This document shows, in pieces, positions 1 to 6,244 of a stretch of DNA of 11,556 bases (within the stretch, counting starts at the first letter, position 1; every line of letters starts with the position of its first letter). The notes beneath the pieces are model-generated. The model was not told the DNA's origin. It saw only the letters and a program-made list of their open reading frames with translations, and searched no databases. The DNA lies in NCBI GenBank assembly GCA_023129265.1, contig JAGMCJ010000085.1, positions 1-11,556 of the forward strand. The letters run 5' to 3'. The position numbers and the translations under genes are program-made. The DNA comes from Thermoplasmata archaeon (lineage in GTDB: Archaea > Thermoplasmatota > Thermoplasmata > RBG-16-68-12 > JAGMCJ01).

Positions 1-967
1 TCTTGATGTCGCAGACGAGATCGTCCAGGATTTTCACTCTGTCGCCCTCATCGAACGGGTCCGACATCATGAGCCCGATTCCCGACAGTGCGTTCCTGAT
101 CGTATCGATTCCCACGTAGATGCCAGCGAGGACGAGGAGCAGGAACACGACGGCCGCGAGTATGACCTCGAAAGGGTCCAGGAGTACCGAGAGGATCAAG
201 AATACGAGAACCACTGTCGCCACTCCCCAGATGATGTATCTGGAAAGCCTCCTCAGGAGCTCAATCACACGCGGAGAGAATTTCTTGCTTCTTCTCCTCA
301 TGTCCTCGAACAACGACGAGGTGAGCCGCAAGACGATGAGTGTCACTGCGATTACGACGATGACTATCGCACCCAAGTGCGGGAGATTGGCAGCCTGGAT
401 TGGATACAGAATAATCTCATTTACCCAGTCCCTCACACCTTCCACGCCGGCTTCGCCGATGAGCCAAAGCCCGCCAAGTATCGCGATTAAGCCTCCCAGC
501 ACATATATGAGGTACTTGAGAAAGAGTTCAACGAATCCGAGGGCCTCTGGGCCAACGAGGCCTTCCTGTTTTCTCTCAACCGACATCCGGAGATAATCCG
601 CAAACCTCCTCAACATGTTCGCGAGGATGACAGTAATCAGGAGGACCACGACAACGAAGAGAACAGGCAAGAAAAGGCTGTTCAAGATCAGGAGGAACCC
701 TTCCTCTCCGGACTGAATGGACACTACGACAAGAACGAGAATGCCGAGTATGCCCACCCATATCCACTGCACAACGGACCGAATTATGTCCAGGGTTCTG
801 TTGTCCAGGTACCTGCTCTCGTGCATCTTGAGATACTCGAAGTATCTCGTCATGTAGGCGAGAGCGTACATCCAGACAACTATGAGTAGGATTATCACCA
901 CGAGCCACGGGCCGTATTCCGTGAAGAACATCACAACTGGGTCTAGGACGGAAAGCGCGAACACCAT
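1..967 (-). CDS. MscS-family mechanosensitive ion channel, 3' end cut by the window edge
   Basis: The visible 322 residues begin an integral membrane protein with about seven hydrophobic segments (near residues 20-39, 66-84, 91-118, 146-171, 197-219, 245-263 and 266-288). The last one runs into IRNALSGIGLMMSDPFDEGD, which matches the end of the MscS pore helix and the start of the beta domain (compare the usual N...SG...I...PF..GD pattern). MscS channels open under membrane tension and release solutes during osmotic downshock. The several extra N-terminal membrane helices are typical of larger MscS-like proteins. The C-terminal part lies beyond position 1. Start choice: an ATG at 988 lies inside the TATA-like box, so ATG 967, about 25 nt downstream of that box, fits a leaderless transcript; ATG 931 is a third option. 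The gene is 82 nt downstream of the long secreted-protein gene and has its own promoter-like site. Family assignment rests on motif reading only. Confidence 0.8.
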   Translation of the reverse strand, partial: MVFALSVLDPVVMFFTEYGPWLVVIILLIVVWMYALAYMTRYFEYLKMHESRYLDNRTLDIIRSVVQWIWVGILGILVLVVVSIQSGEEGFLLILNSLFLPVLFVVVVLLITVILANMLRRFADYLRMSVERKQEGLVGPEALGFVELFLKYLIYVLGGLIAILGGLWLIGEAGVEGVRDWVNEIILYPIQAANLPHLGAIVIVVIAVTLIVLRLTSSLFEDMRRRSKKFSPRVIELLRRLSRYIIWGVATVVLVFLILSVLLDPFEVILAAVVFLLLVLAGIYVGIDTIRNALSGIGLMMSDPFDEGDRVKILDDLVCDIK

Positions 968-987
968 CTGATTGAAATCATGCAGCA

Positions 988-1004
988 TTATTAAAGCCTT
1001 TTCG
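988..1004 (-). promoter_or_regulatory. Putative BRE/TATA promoter of the MscS-family gene
   Basis: Read on the minus strand this site is CGAAAAGGC (purine-rich, BRE-like) followed by TTTAATAA (TATA-like). The box centre is about 25 nt upstream of ATG 967, the distance expected between an archaeal TATA box and the transcription start, so the transcript may begin at or next to the start codon. Inferred from sequence only. Confidence 0.5.
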
Positions 1005-1049
1005 GAGATTTTCCCAGAGCGGAGAATGAACGTCTGGCTCGAAAAGACC

Positions 1050-4000
1050 CTAATTCAGTTGAGTGGCCGTTCCACGTACCAGCCAGAGGTTGGCCGTCTC
1101 CCCTTTCTGGACCGCGTCCCCGAAGAAGCTCGGCGGCATGCCCTCTATGCAGATTCCGAAGTCCACCCTCCAGGATTCCGAGCCCATTCCCAGTAACTGG
1201 GCCATCGCGGCGATGTTCATGCGGATGGAGATGACGAAGAGCATCTCCGTCCCGAATTCGTGGTTGCTGCTCATCATCTTGACCAGTCGCGGAGTCCCTA
1301 CCGAGAGCAGGACCTCGAAACCCAAGTACGTGCTGGCGGCAAGAACGCCCGCAAGGTCCTCCTCAACGCTCACGGAAGGCGGGCTTCCGAACTCCGAAAT
1401 GAGCCCCCTCAACTTGGCCGACAGCCAGAGGAACCCCTCGCGCAGGACTTCCTTTCCAATGATGAATGCAAGCCTCACTCCGATACCAGCCGTCCCTCCG
1501 ATCTTGACCTGACCCTCGAAGTAGAGGACAACCTCTATGACCCTCTCTATGTTGTCCTCGATCGCCTCGGCCAACCCATCTACCGTGTTGGAGATTCCAA
1601 GCTCGGCGAACCTGGCAGCAGAGTCGATCGAGATCTCCTCCCCAAGAGTCTCCGCCCAGGCCGACTCGAAGGACTTGGAGACGATGCCGATGAGATCGAG
1701 TTCCACGAGTTCCTCCCTGAGCTTGATGAGCATTCCCAGCTCGATGTCAAGCGTTCCAATGGGAGTCGGGATCGAAGGAATCTCCACCGCGTATCTCTTC
1801 TCGTGGAATTTCTCGATGTGCGGCACCTCGAACTCGATTCTCCATTCTTCCCCCCACTCCGCAACAGCGTGAAAGAAGGACCCCTCAAAGACCATCGCCG
1901 GATCGAATGTCCCATTGAGATTCAGATATCCAAGTGAGATGTCGACGTTGACTACGATATCGTATTCGGAGGTTGCCTTCTTCTGGTCTTGGGTCAGGTT
2001 CATGTCGGACAGCTTGCTGAGCAGAAGGACGGTCTTCAGGCACCCGGTCTCGAAGATTCCCTCGATTACCCTGCCGTTGCCCTTGTTGAGACCAATCTCG
2101 AGTTCCCCTCCCAAGACGGACATTTGAAACGTTGTTGCTCCGAACGCGGATATGACTCCCTCGATTATGCCGCCGACGAGGCCTGCAACGCTCGAGATCG
2201 ATGACCTCAGCAGCTCAGTCGTGGCTTCTATGACGTCATTTATGGCCCTCAACACGTCCTGGGCGTAGGACAGGAGCGTTCCGATCAGCTCCTTCACGAG
2301 GGATACCAGCCACGAGACGCCGTCCAGAATCCAATCGAACACTTTCAGGAGACCGTCCCATATGTCCTCGAGGAACGCGCAGAAGGTGTCCCATACATCC
2401 TCGAGGAAGGTGTTGCTCGAATCATAGGCAACGCCCGCCAACGCCCACCCCGATCTTGCGCTTATCGATATCTCGAACTCCAGGGGGATGCTCGTCGTGA
2501 TACTGTCCCTTTGGCCTGATACGCCACCAGATGCCCGATCCGTGGCTATGGAGAGGTCAATGAGTGCTCTGACTCGTATCCTCCAAGTTGAAACGTACGG
2601 CGCAAAGGAGGTGCGGGTAACGTCCGTGTAGTGAACGTTTCTTCCTGATTCAGGCTGAGAATCGGAGGGGTTGTTTATGGATACGCATAAGGTGCCAACA
2701 CGGAGCTCTTTGGCATCGCACTCCGCCCGCCAACTCTCCCCAGACAGGTACGACGGTTGCTGAGAGACCTCTGCTCTGAAACTCCTTCTCGCCGCTTCCC
2801 GGGAATTGACGCCCCCGTCCCAGAACCGGAACGTCTCGTTCGTTGTCGAAACGAGAAAACGGATGTTCTCCACGTCTTCCGCTTCGACGGTGGAGTCTAC
2901 GAGGTGAGCGATGCTTTCCGAGGCTTCTGCTAGTATGCCCGAGGACGAAACCACGAAATCCCTCAGTTTCGAGTATAACCCTCCGTCCTCTGACATCGTG
3001 TCCATCGAAGTTGCCTTCCATCTCATCTCTTCCAGATTCGCGATTGTCCGATTGACCATCAGCCCCTGCGCCGCCACGCCAAGCCCTCCTTCCAAGACGG
3101 ACGACTCAATGATATCAGCGAGTTGTTCTCTCTCCTCGAGAGTCAGGCTCCCATACTCCGTCTGGTTCTCGACCCTCCGTAGTATCTGTTCGAAAATCGT
3201 CTCGTGCGCCACGGACTTGCCTTCGTCACCAACCAATGAGTCAACCTCGTCCGCAATTCGTGAGAACACATTCGCAGTCAGGTTGGTCTGGGCTTCCCAC
3301 AGAACGCTTATGATCTCACGGACGAAGCTCTCGTTGTCCCGTATCTGGATGAGCAAGGTGTAGGTCTTTTCCCTTACCGCCTCGCTCAAATCCTGCAATG
3401 CCGAGACGTTGTCAGTCGGGACAACGTCGTCCATCGAGACAGCAGAGAATGGACCCGCCGCATCGACCATCTCGCCGACCCTCCCTGCCATCTCCTTCAC
3501 GAGGTCCCGTTGCGTCTCGTACACGACCCTCAAGTCGCCGTCATAGACCAGATGATAGCAGCTCCTCCAGAAGCCATCGAAGCCCTCCGCTACGTCCACG
3601 ATCTCAAAGGGTACGTACGCAGCGAATCCCGCTACGGTGAAGTTGACCATTCCGCCAGTCTCCGTCGAGATCTGGAATTCGGATTCCGGAACCGGGAACA
3701 CAAAGGGGTAGGATATCAGAGTACTGGCTCTAATGTCGTGGGCCATGTCCTTGAACCACGATCTGGTCAACCAGGCCTCCCTGTCATTGCCCGAAATCCA
3801 GAAGAGGAAATCCTGTATCGAGTTCGCCAGCACTTGGGCTGCTTGCAGGGAGATGTCGGCAACTGGTGTAAGTCCGAAGTAATCGAAGTACTTCAACGTC
3901 ATCTGGTCAACCATGGCGTAGATTGCCTGCGAGACGATTGTGCCAATCGACACGTTCGCCTCTCCCTGTCCTGCATACAGAAGGAGCAAGTCCGATGGGT

Positions 4001-4919
4001 CCAAGCTTCCCGTCCCAATCCACGTTTCCAGGAGTCTAGCCAGACTCGTGTTATTGTCTGCACCCCGGTTGTTGAGGTCGAATGCCTCTATCGTATCCTC
4101 GTCAACCGATCTCAAGAGAGCGAGGTGCTCGAGGATCAGGGCCAGATTGAGTGCCCTTTCCACGTCCCCGATCTCGATTATCTCGTCCGTTGAGGGGACA
4201 TATTGCTCGGAGGAGCCCCATCCCTGAAGTACTCTCACTTGGGCCAGCGTCGACAGCATGTACTCCGTGATCCTCGCGATGTTCCCGAACTCGGACAGTG
4301 CGCCAGATACAAGACTGTCCATCTTGCCCTTCAGAAAAGGAACGAGCGAGTCCAAGTCCTGAGAGAACTCATGCTTGTTTCTCGCGGTGATTCCGTCCTT
4401 GCTCATGACGTACGTGACGTACCCCGCCACCGAGAAGGTCATCGTTCTCTGTAGCTCCATCCAGTATCCCGAACGGTCCGTCTCGAGCTCCTCGTATATC
4501 AGGTTCCCGAAGGTCTCATTCTCCACTCTCGCTTCCTTCCCGAAGTCCTCCAGAGTCCGGCTTTCAAGGATGATTGAGCTGCTGTGGTTGCGAATCCCGA
4601 AGCGGAACCTCTCGACCGTTCGCGGGAAAGACTCATCTAGATACGAATTCATCATGTCATCGTACAGTGATGCGACCCTCGAGCGGTTGCCGCCACCGAG
4701 TTGGACCGCCCTGGTTCCCATCAAGTAGGCCTCGGTCTCGACCTCCCTGTGTACGAGGGCAGAGATCTCCATGCCTTCCTGGATGACATCCTCCCTCACC
4801 CTGTCTTCAAGCTGCTGGAACTGGAGCCCTGAGATGTAGGCCATGCTAAGCATCGATGTCAGAAGTAGCAACACCCCCAGAAAGGCAAAGGGCACCCTCC
4901 CTCCATCATCCAGCATCAT
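1050..4919 (-). CDS. Very large membrane-anchored extracytoplasmic protein of unknown function (1289 aa)
   Basis: I do not recognise a characterised function. The N terminus has a short charged lead, then a hydrophobic helix near residues 9-28 (RVPFAFLGVLLLLTS...), a likely signal anchor. The rest looks extracytoplasmic: about 15 N-X-S/T sequons, mostly in the N-terminal two thirds, and few cysteines. Long helical, coiled-coil-like stretches fill the first 700 residues. A beta-rich segment follows near 750-830, then an 11-residue-repeat amphipathic region (836-923), then a mixed C-terminal domain without an obvious second membrane anchor. The N-terminal motif recalls, from memory, large haloarchaeal proteins of an uncharacterised DUF class linked to pilin-like genes (DUF7286); this is a weak lead. 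Start: ATG 4919 has GGAGGG 7 nt upstream and a TATA-like box at 4953-4960; an in-frame TTG at 4934 would sit on that Shine-Dalgarno. The ORF is open for 3.9 kb, so it is intact. Confidence 0.8.
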   Translation of the reverse strand: MMLDDGGRVPFAFLGVLLLLTSMLSMAYISGLQFQQLEDRVREDVIQEGMEISALVHREVETEAYLMGTRAVQLGGGNRSRVASLYDDMMNSYLDESFPRTVERFRFGIRNHSSSIILESRTLEDFGKEARVENETFGNLIYEELETDRSGYWMELQRTMTFSVAGYVTYVMSKDGITARNKHEFSQDLDSLVPFLKGKMDSLVSGALSEFGNIARITEYMLSTLAQVRVLQGWGSSEQYVPSTDEIIEIGDVERALNLALILEHLALLRSVDEDTIEAFDLNNRGADNNTSLARLLETWIGTGSLDPSDLLLLYAGQGEANVSIGTIVSQAIYAMVDQMTLKYFDYFGLTPVADISLQAAQVLANSIQDFLFWISGNDREAWLTRSWFKDMAHDIRASTLISYPFVFPVPESEFQISTETGGMVNFTVAGFAAYVPFEIVDVAEGFDGFWRSCYHLVYDGDLRVVYETQRDLVKEMAGRVGEMVDAAGPFSAVSMDDVVPTDNVSALQDLSEAVREKTYTLLIQIRDNESFVREIISVLWEAQTNLTANVFSRIADEVDSLVGDEGKSVAHETIFEQILRRVENQTEYGSLTLEEREQLADIIESSVLEGGLGVAAQGLMVNRTIANLEEMRWKATSMDTMSEDGGLYSKLRDFVVSSSGILAEASESIAHLVDSTVEAEDVENIRFLVSTTNETFRFWDGGVNSREAARRSFRAEVSQQPSYLSGESWRAECDAKELRVGTLCVSINNPSDSQPESGRNVHYTDVTRTSFAPYVSTWRIRVRALIDLSIATDRASGGVSGQRDSITTSIPLEFEISISARSGWALAGVAYDSSNTFLEDVWDTFCAFLEDIWDGLLKVFDWILDGVSWLVSLVKELIGTLLSYAQDVLRAINDVIEATTELLRSSISSVAGLVGGIIEGVISAFGATTFQMSVLGGELEIGLNKGNGRVIEGIFETGCLKTVLLLSKLSDMNLTQDQKKATSEYDIVVNVDISLGYLNLNGTFDPAMVFEGSFFHAVAEWGEEWRIEFEVPHIEKFHEKRYAVEIPSIPTPIGTLDIELGMLIKLREELVELDLIGIVSKSFESAWAETLGEEISIDSAARFAELGISNTVDGLAEAIEDNIERVIEVVLYFEGQVKIGGTAGIGVRLAFIIGKEVLREGFLWLSAKLRGLISEFGSPPSVSVEEDLAGVLAASTYLGFEVLLSVGTPRLVKMMSSNHEFGTEMLFVISIRMNIAAMAQLLGMGSESWRVDFGICIEGMPPSFFGDAVQKGETANLWLVRGTATQLN
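2151..2414 (-). repeat. Eight consecutive 11-residue (hendecad) amphipathic repeats inside the large protein
   Basis: Residues 836-923 divide into eight units of exactly 11 residues with no gaps. In most units positions 3, 4, 7 and 11 are hydrophobic, and position 8 or 9 is often acidic. The first two units, NTFLEDVWDTF and CAFLEDIWDGL, are nearly identical. At DNA level 2355-2375 and 2388-2408 are direct repeats, 19 of 21 bases alike and 33 bp apart, which suggests growth by 33-bp tandem duplication. Later units have diverged but keep the spacing. An 11/3 pattern fits a long amphipathic helix lying on a membrane or a right-handed coiled coil. Confidence 0.6.
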
Positions 4920-4952
4920 TCTCCATCCCTCCAATTGGAGAACACGCTGTTG

Positions 4953-4960
4953 CTATAAGT
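4953..4960 (-). promoter_or_regulatory. Putative TATA box of the large secreted-protein gene
   Basis: The minus strand reads ACTTATAG, preceded by purine-rich GGGAACGG. Counting about 25 nt downstream puts the transcription start near 4930, giving a short leader that still holds the GGAGGG Shine-Dalgarno before ATG 4919. Inference from spacing and base composition. Confidence 0.4.
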
Positions 4961-5013
4961 CCGTTCCCAGTATTAGGAATCTGGAAAATGCCAATGACAT
5001 CAGAGGCGAAACC

Positions 5014-5277
5014 CTAGAGCCTCGTCAGAGTAACGGTCTCTATGCTCTGCACTCCTTCGATTGCTCCCAGCTCGCCCTCTAACCTATCTCCCAGCCCCTC
5101 CACCTCCTCAATGATCGCCGTTATCTCGAGGGCCTCCAGCCCAAAGGCGATTGGCTTCACTTCAGATGAATGGAATCTGCGTTCTCCCAGAATCTCCATC
5201 GCTCTCTCTTTGATGCCTTCCAGGTCCACATCCACGTCACTTGGCATGAGTCTGTACGTAATGGCGACATCTCCCAT
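5014..5277 (-). CDS. ef1b: Translation elongation factor aEF-1beta (guanine nucleotide exchange factor for EF-1alpha)
   Basis: The 87-residue product has the full archaeal EF-1beta pattern and the usual length of about 88-90 residues: MGDV at the start, MPSDVDVDLEGIK, then KPIAFGLEALEITAIIEE and the C-terminal GVQSIETVTLTRL. The family folds as a small ferredoxin-like alpha-beta sandwich and releases GDP from aEF-1alpha so that it can bind GTP and deliver aminoacyl-tRNA again. It acts in the cytoplasm. The ATG lies 9 nt after the stop of the zinc-ribbon gene, with a GGGG stretch 6 nt upstream as a weak ribosome site, so the two genes are very probably one transcript. Nothing appears truncated or altered. 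Confidence 0.95.
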   Translation of the reverse strand: MGDVAITYRLMPSDVDVDLEGIKERAMEILGERRFHSSEVKPIAFGLEALEITAIIEEVEGLGDRLEGELGAIEGVQSIETVTLTRL

Positions 5278-5286
5278 GTCAGTCCC

Positions 5287-5451
5287 CTATGGTCCTTCGA
5301 ACCCGCAGGCTTCGCATCTGTACCGGACGCTCTGGTCCCTGCACTGAGCGCAGCGACCTATGGTCCCCTCTCCACAGACGGGGCATTTGAAGATTGCGGT
5401 CCCCTTTCTCTTCATCACGACACCGCAGGATGAGCATCGGTTCTCTGGCAT
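5287..5451 (-). CDS. Small zinc-ribbon RNA-binding protein linked to translation (54 aa)
   Basis: This small protein is almost a string of zinc knuckles: CSSC, CPVC, CAQC and CEAC, ending in the characteristic CGFEGP. Pairing of four CX2C motifs suggests two zinc ribbons. It matches the short archaeal zinc-ribbon family (COG2888-like, described as a Zn-ribbon RNA-binding protein involved in translation), which is commonly encoded just ahead of EF-1beta, as here. The exact role is not known. Two adjacent ATGs occur at 5454 and 5451. GGTG lies 5 nt before the second, the same spacing as at rpoB and rpoA1 in this window, so 5451 is preferred; starting at 5454 adds one Met. A TATA-like box lies upstream at 5504-5512. 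Confidence 0.88.
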   Translation of the reverse strand: MPENRCSSCGVVMKRKGTAIFKCPVCGEGTIGRCAQCRDQSVRYRCEACGFEGP

Positions 5452-5503
5452 CATAGCACCTTGGTTCTTACTTGAGGATTTCAGAGGACATACGAGGAGT
5501 CAG

Positions 5504-5512
5504 ACTTAAATG
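5504..5512 (-). promoter_or_regulatory. Putative TATA box of the zinc-ribbon/aEF-1beta operon
   Basis: The minus strand reads CATTTAAGT. It sits about 57 nt upstream of the preferred start at 5451, so transcription would begin near 5482 and leave a leader of about 30 nt that includes the GGTG Shine-Dalgarno. Supported by position and sequence only. Confidence 0.4.
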
Positions 5513-5684
5513 TGACCCTTCTCGATGGCGTGCTCGAGAACGTAAGGCATCCGAAAGCCGTGAAGAGGGGCTATTAATAGTTATCATTCAAACACCATTT
5601 TTTCCACTGACTAATATATTTGTTTCGTCATTTAAAGGGTATTCTAGGGCCGCAGAACGTTGTGGCAGTGAAATCGGGGCAAGG

Positions 5685-5692
5685 TTTTAATA
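5685..5692 (+). promoter_or_regulatory. Putative TATA box of the tRNA-Lys gene (and perhaps the rpo operon)
   Basis: TTTTAATA stands out in a GC-rich context 50 nt before the tRNA. A start about 25 nt downstream, near 5715, would leave a short 5' leader for RNase P to remove. No better box lies between the tRNA and rpoH, so it may serve both. Inference. Confidence 0.4.
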
Positions 5693-5763
5693 TGAGAATG
5701 GTAATCTCGTTTGGAATCATGCCGAGACCTCAGATGAGCCCTGGGCCCGTAGCTCAGCTAGGT

Positions 5764-5796
5764 CGGACGCATACGACCGAAATCACGTCCCTAGAA
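5764..5796 (+). other. tRNA-Lys intron 1, D-loop position 20/21, 33 nt
   Basis: The exon tetramer CTAG (5758-5761) pairs with intron CTAG (5791-5794) as the 4-bp central helix. The bulges are G5762-C5764 and A5795-A5797, and the inner helix is GGACG (5765-5769) with CGTCC (5786-5790). Cutting after the second base of each bulge gives the intron ends used and a normal 9-nt D-loop. The outer side is relaxed, with A5756 and G5757 unpaired before the D-stem. Confidence 0.85.
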
Positions 5797-5813
5797 AGAG
5801 CATCTGGCTTTTA

Positions 5814-5865
5814 ATCGACCCGTTTCGTCATGTTAGCACAATCCATCGGAAACGGTCGAAAAGGC
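5814..5865 (+). other. tRNA-Lys intron 2, canonical position 37/38, 52 nt
   Basis: This is a strict bulge-helix-bulge. The central helix is CTTT (5808-5811) with AAAG (5860-5863). The bulges are T5812-A5814 and G5864-A5866, cut after the second base of each. The inner helix begins T5815-A5859 and continues CGAC and CGTTTC (5816-5826, C5820 bulged) with 5849-5858. The outer helix is the anticodon stem. No C/D-box guide motifs are seen in it. Confidence 0.92.
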
Positions 5866-5887
5866 ACCAGGTGGTCCGGGGTTCGAA

Positions 5888-5915
5888 ATGGCCCTCATCC
5901 CGAGGGCTTCGAAAA
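5888..5915 (+). other. tRNA-Lys intron 3, T-loop position 59/60, 28 nt
   Basis: TTCG of the T-loop (5882-5885) can pair with CGAA (5910-5913). The bulges are A5886-A5888 and A5914-T5916; cutting after the second base of each restores the 7-nt T-loop TTCGAAT. The inner hairpin is GCCCTC (5891-5896) with GAGGGC (5902-5907), extended by a G-T wobble. A run of A at both junctions means the ends could shift by 1-2 nt without changing the product. Confidence 0.85.
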
Positions 5916-5988
5916 TCCCCGCGGGCCCGTCTGAGGGAACTCGGCAACGTATACGCGTATGAGTATGGAAAGACTGGGGTGGACGAGG

Positions 5989-6240
5989 ATGAAGTTCAAT
6001 GTTATGGAGCACAGGTTGGTCCCAGAGCATCATCTGGTATCCGACAAAGAAGAAGACAAGATACTCAAGGGCCTCAACATCCACAAGGATCAACTCCCAA
6101 AGATACGCAGGCAAGACCCGTGCGTCCAGCTCCTTGAGAGGAAGCATGGCCCCGTCGAGGAGGGTCGCGTCGTCAAGATCGTGAGGCTCAGTGAGACAGC
6201 TGGAGTCTCGGTAGCATATAGACTCGTTGTCGGAAGGTGA
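5989..6240 (+). CDS. rpoH: DNA-directed RNA polymerase subunit H (Rpb5 C-terminal homologue)
   Basis: The 83-residue product is a complete archaeal RpoH, matching the C-terminal assembly domain of eukaryotic Rpb5: MKFNVMEHRLVPEHHLVSD, LPKIRRQDPCV, GPVEEGRVVKIVR and the terminal TAGVSVAYRLVV. It binds the jaw side of the large A subunits and belongs to the core of the archaeal polymerase. The ATG at 5989 is chosen because GGTG lies 7 nt upstream and family members begin at this point. ATG 5959 would add ten residues but has no ribosome site. The gene starts 59 nt after the tRNA-Lys end with no clear promoter between. Its last codon AGG plus the TGA stop forms the ribosome site for rpoB. Confidence 0.95.
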   Translation: MKFNVMEHRLVPEHHLVSDKEEDKILKGLNIHKDQLPKIRRQDPCVQLLERKHGPVEEGRVVKIVRLSETAGVSVAYRLVVGR

Positions 6241-6241
6241 T
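6235..6241 (+). promoter_or_regulatory. Shine-Dalgarno of rpoB built from the rpoH stop
   Basis: AGGTGAT matches the complement of the archaeal 16S 3' end and overlaps the last rpoH codon (AGG) and its TGA stop. GGTG is 5 nt before GTG 6245. This decides the rpoB start against the longer TTG at 6227, which has no ribosome site. Confidence 0.75.
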
Positions 6242-6244
6242 TTC

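Larger units (their letters stand above)
5452..5742. other. Divergent intergenic control region with an AT-rich island
   Basis: This stretch separates the minus-strand zinc-ribbon/aEF-1beta unit from the plus-strand tRNA/RNA polymerase unit. No convincing protein gene is seen; short open frames here lack family motifs and ribosome sites. Bases 5570-5640 are much richer in A+T than the surroundings and include the perfect palindrome CTATTAATAG (5571-5580), TAATATATT (5612-5620) and TTTAAA (5631-5636). These could be promoter elements or an easily melted region. The TATA-like boxes nearest to the genes are listed separately. Confidence 0.6.
5743..5929 (+). tRNA. tRNA-Lys(UUU) interrupted by three introns
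   Basis: The gene spans 187 nt; removing three introns leaves a 74-nt cloverleaf with all stems paired. Acceptor GGGCCCG (5743-5749) pairs with CGGGCCC (5922-5928), with discriminator G5929. D-stem GCTC (5752-5755) pairs with GAGC (5798-5801), with loop AGCTAGGT plus A5797. Anticodon stem TCTGG (5803-5807) pairs with CCAGG (5867-5871), one wobble pair at 27-43. The loop CTTTTA plus A5866 has anticodon TTT at 5810-5812. The variable loop is TGGTC. T-stem CGGGG (5877-5881) pairs with CCCCG (5917-5921), with loop TTCGAA plus T5916. The identity elements and sequence closely resemble other archaeal tRNA-Lys. CCA is not encoded. It decodes AAA (and AAG by wobble). Each intron can form a bulge-helix-bulge-like fold, the substrate of the archaeal splicing endonuclease. 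Confidence 0.93.

Noticed and set aside
120..596. Plus-strand frame of 158 codons, and a minus-strand frame at 576-908
   Set aside because: Both overlap the minus-strand frame that gives membrane helices and the MscS motif, which is the coherent coding frame here.
1260..1937. Plus-strand frame of 225 codons, and others opposite the large gene (for example 3510-4193)
   Set aside because: Antisense to an uninterrupted 3.9-kb frame with a signal anchor and sequons; compositionally odd, no motifs, no ribosome sites.
5814..5865. C/D-box guide RNA inside the 52-nt intron, as in haloarchaeal tRNA-Trp
   Set aside because: No RUGAUGA or CUGA boxes in suitable positions; the intron is mostly one hairpin.
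5743..5929. Split or permuted tRNA, or a tRNA pseudogene
   Set aside because: All exons are in normal order on one strand, every stem pairs after intron removal, and inserts fold as splicing substrates, which decay would not produce.
5472..6147. Short frames across the intergenic region and tRNA (5472-5690, 5620-5814 plus; 5833-6147 minus)
   Set aside because: They cross the AT-rich island or the tRNA exons and introns and show no protein features.
6227..6244. TTG start for rpoB giving a 14-nt overlap with rpoH
   Set aside because: No Shine-Dalgarno precedes it, while GTG 6245 has AGGTGAT with the same spacing as rpoA1.
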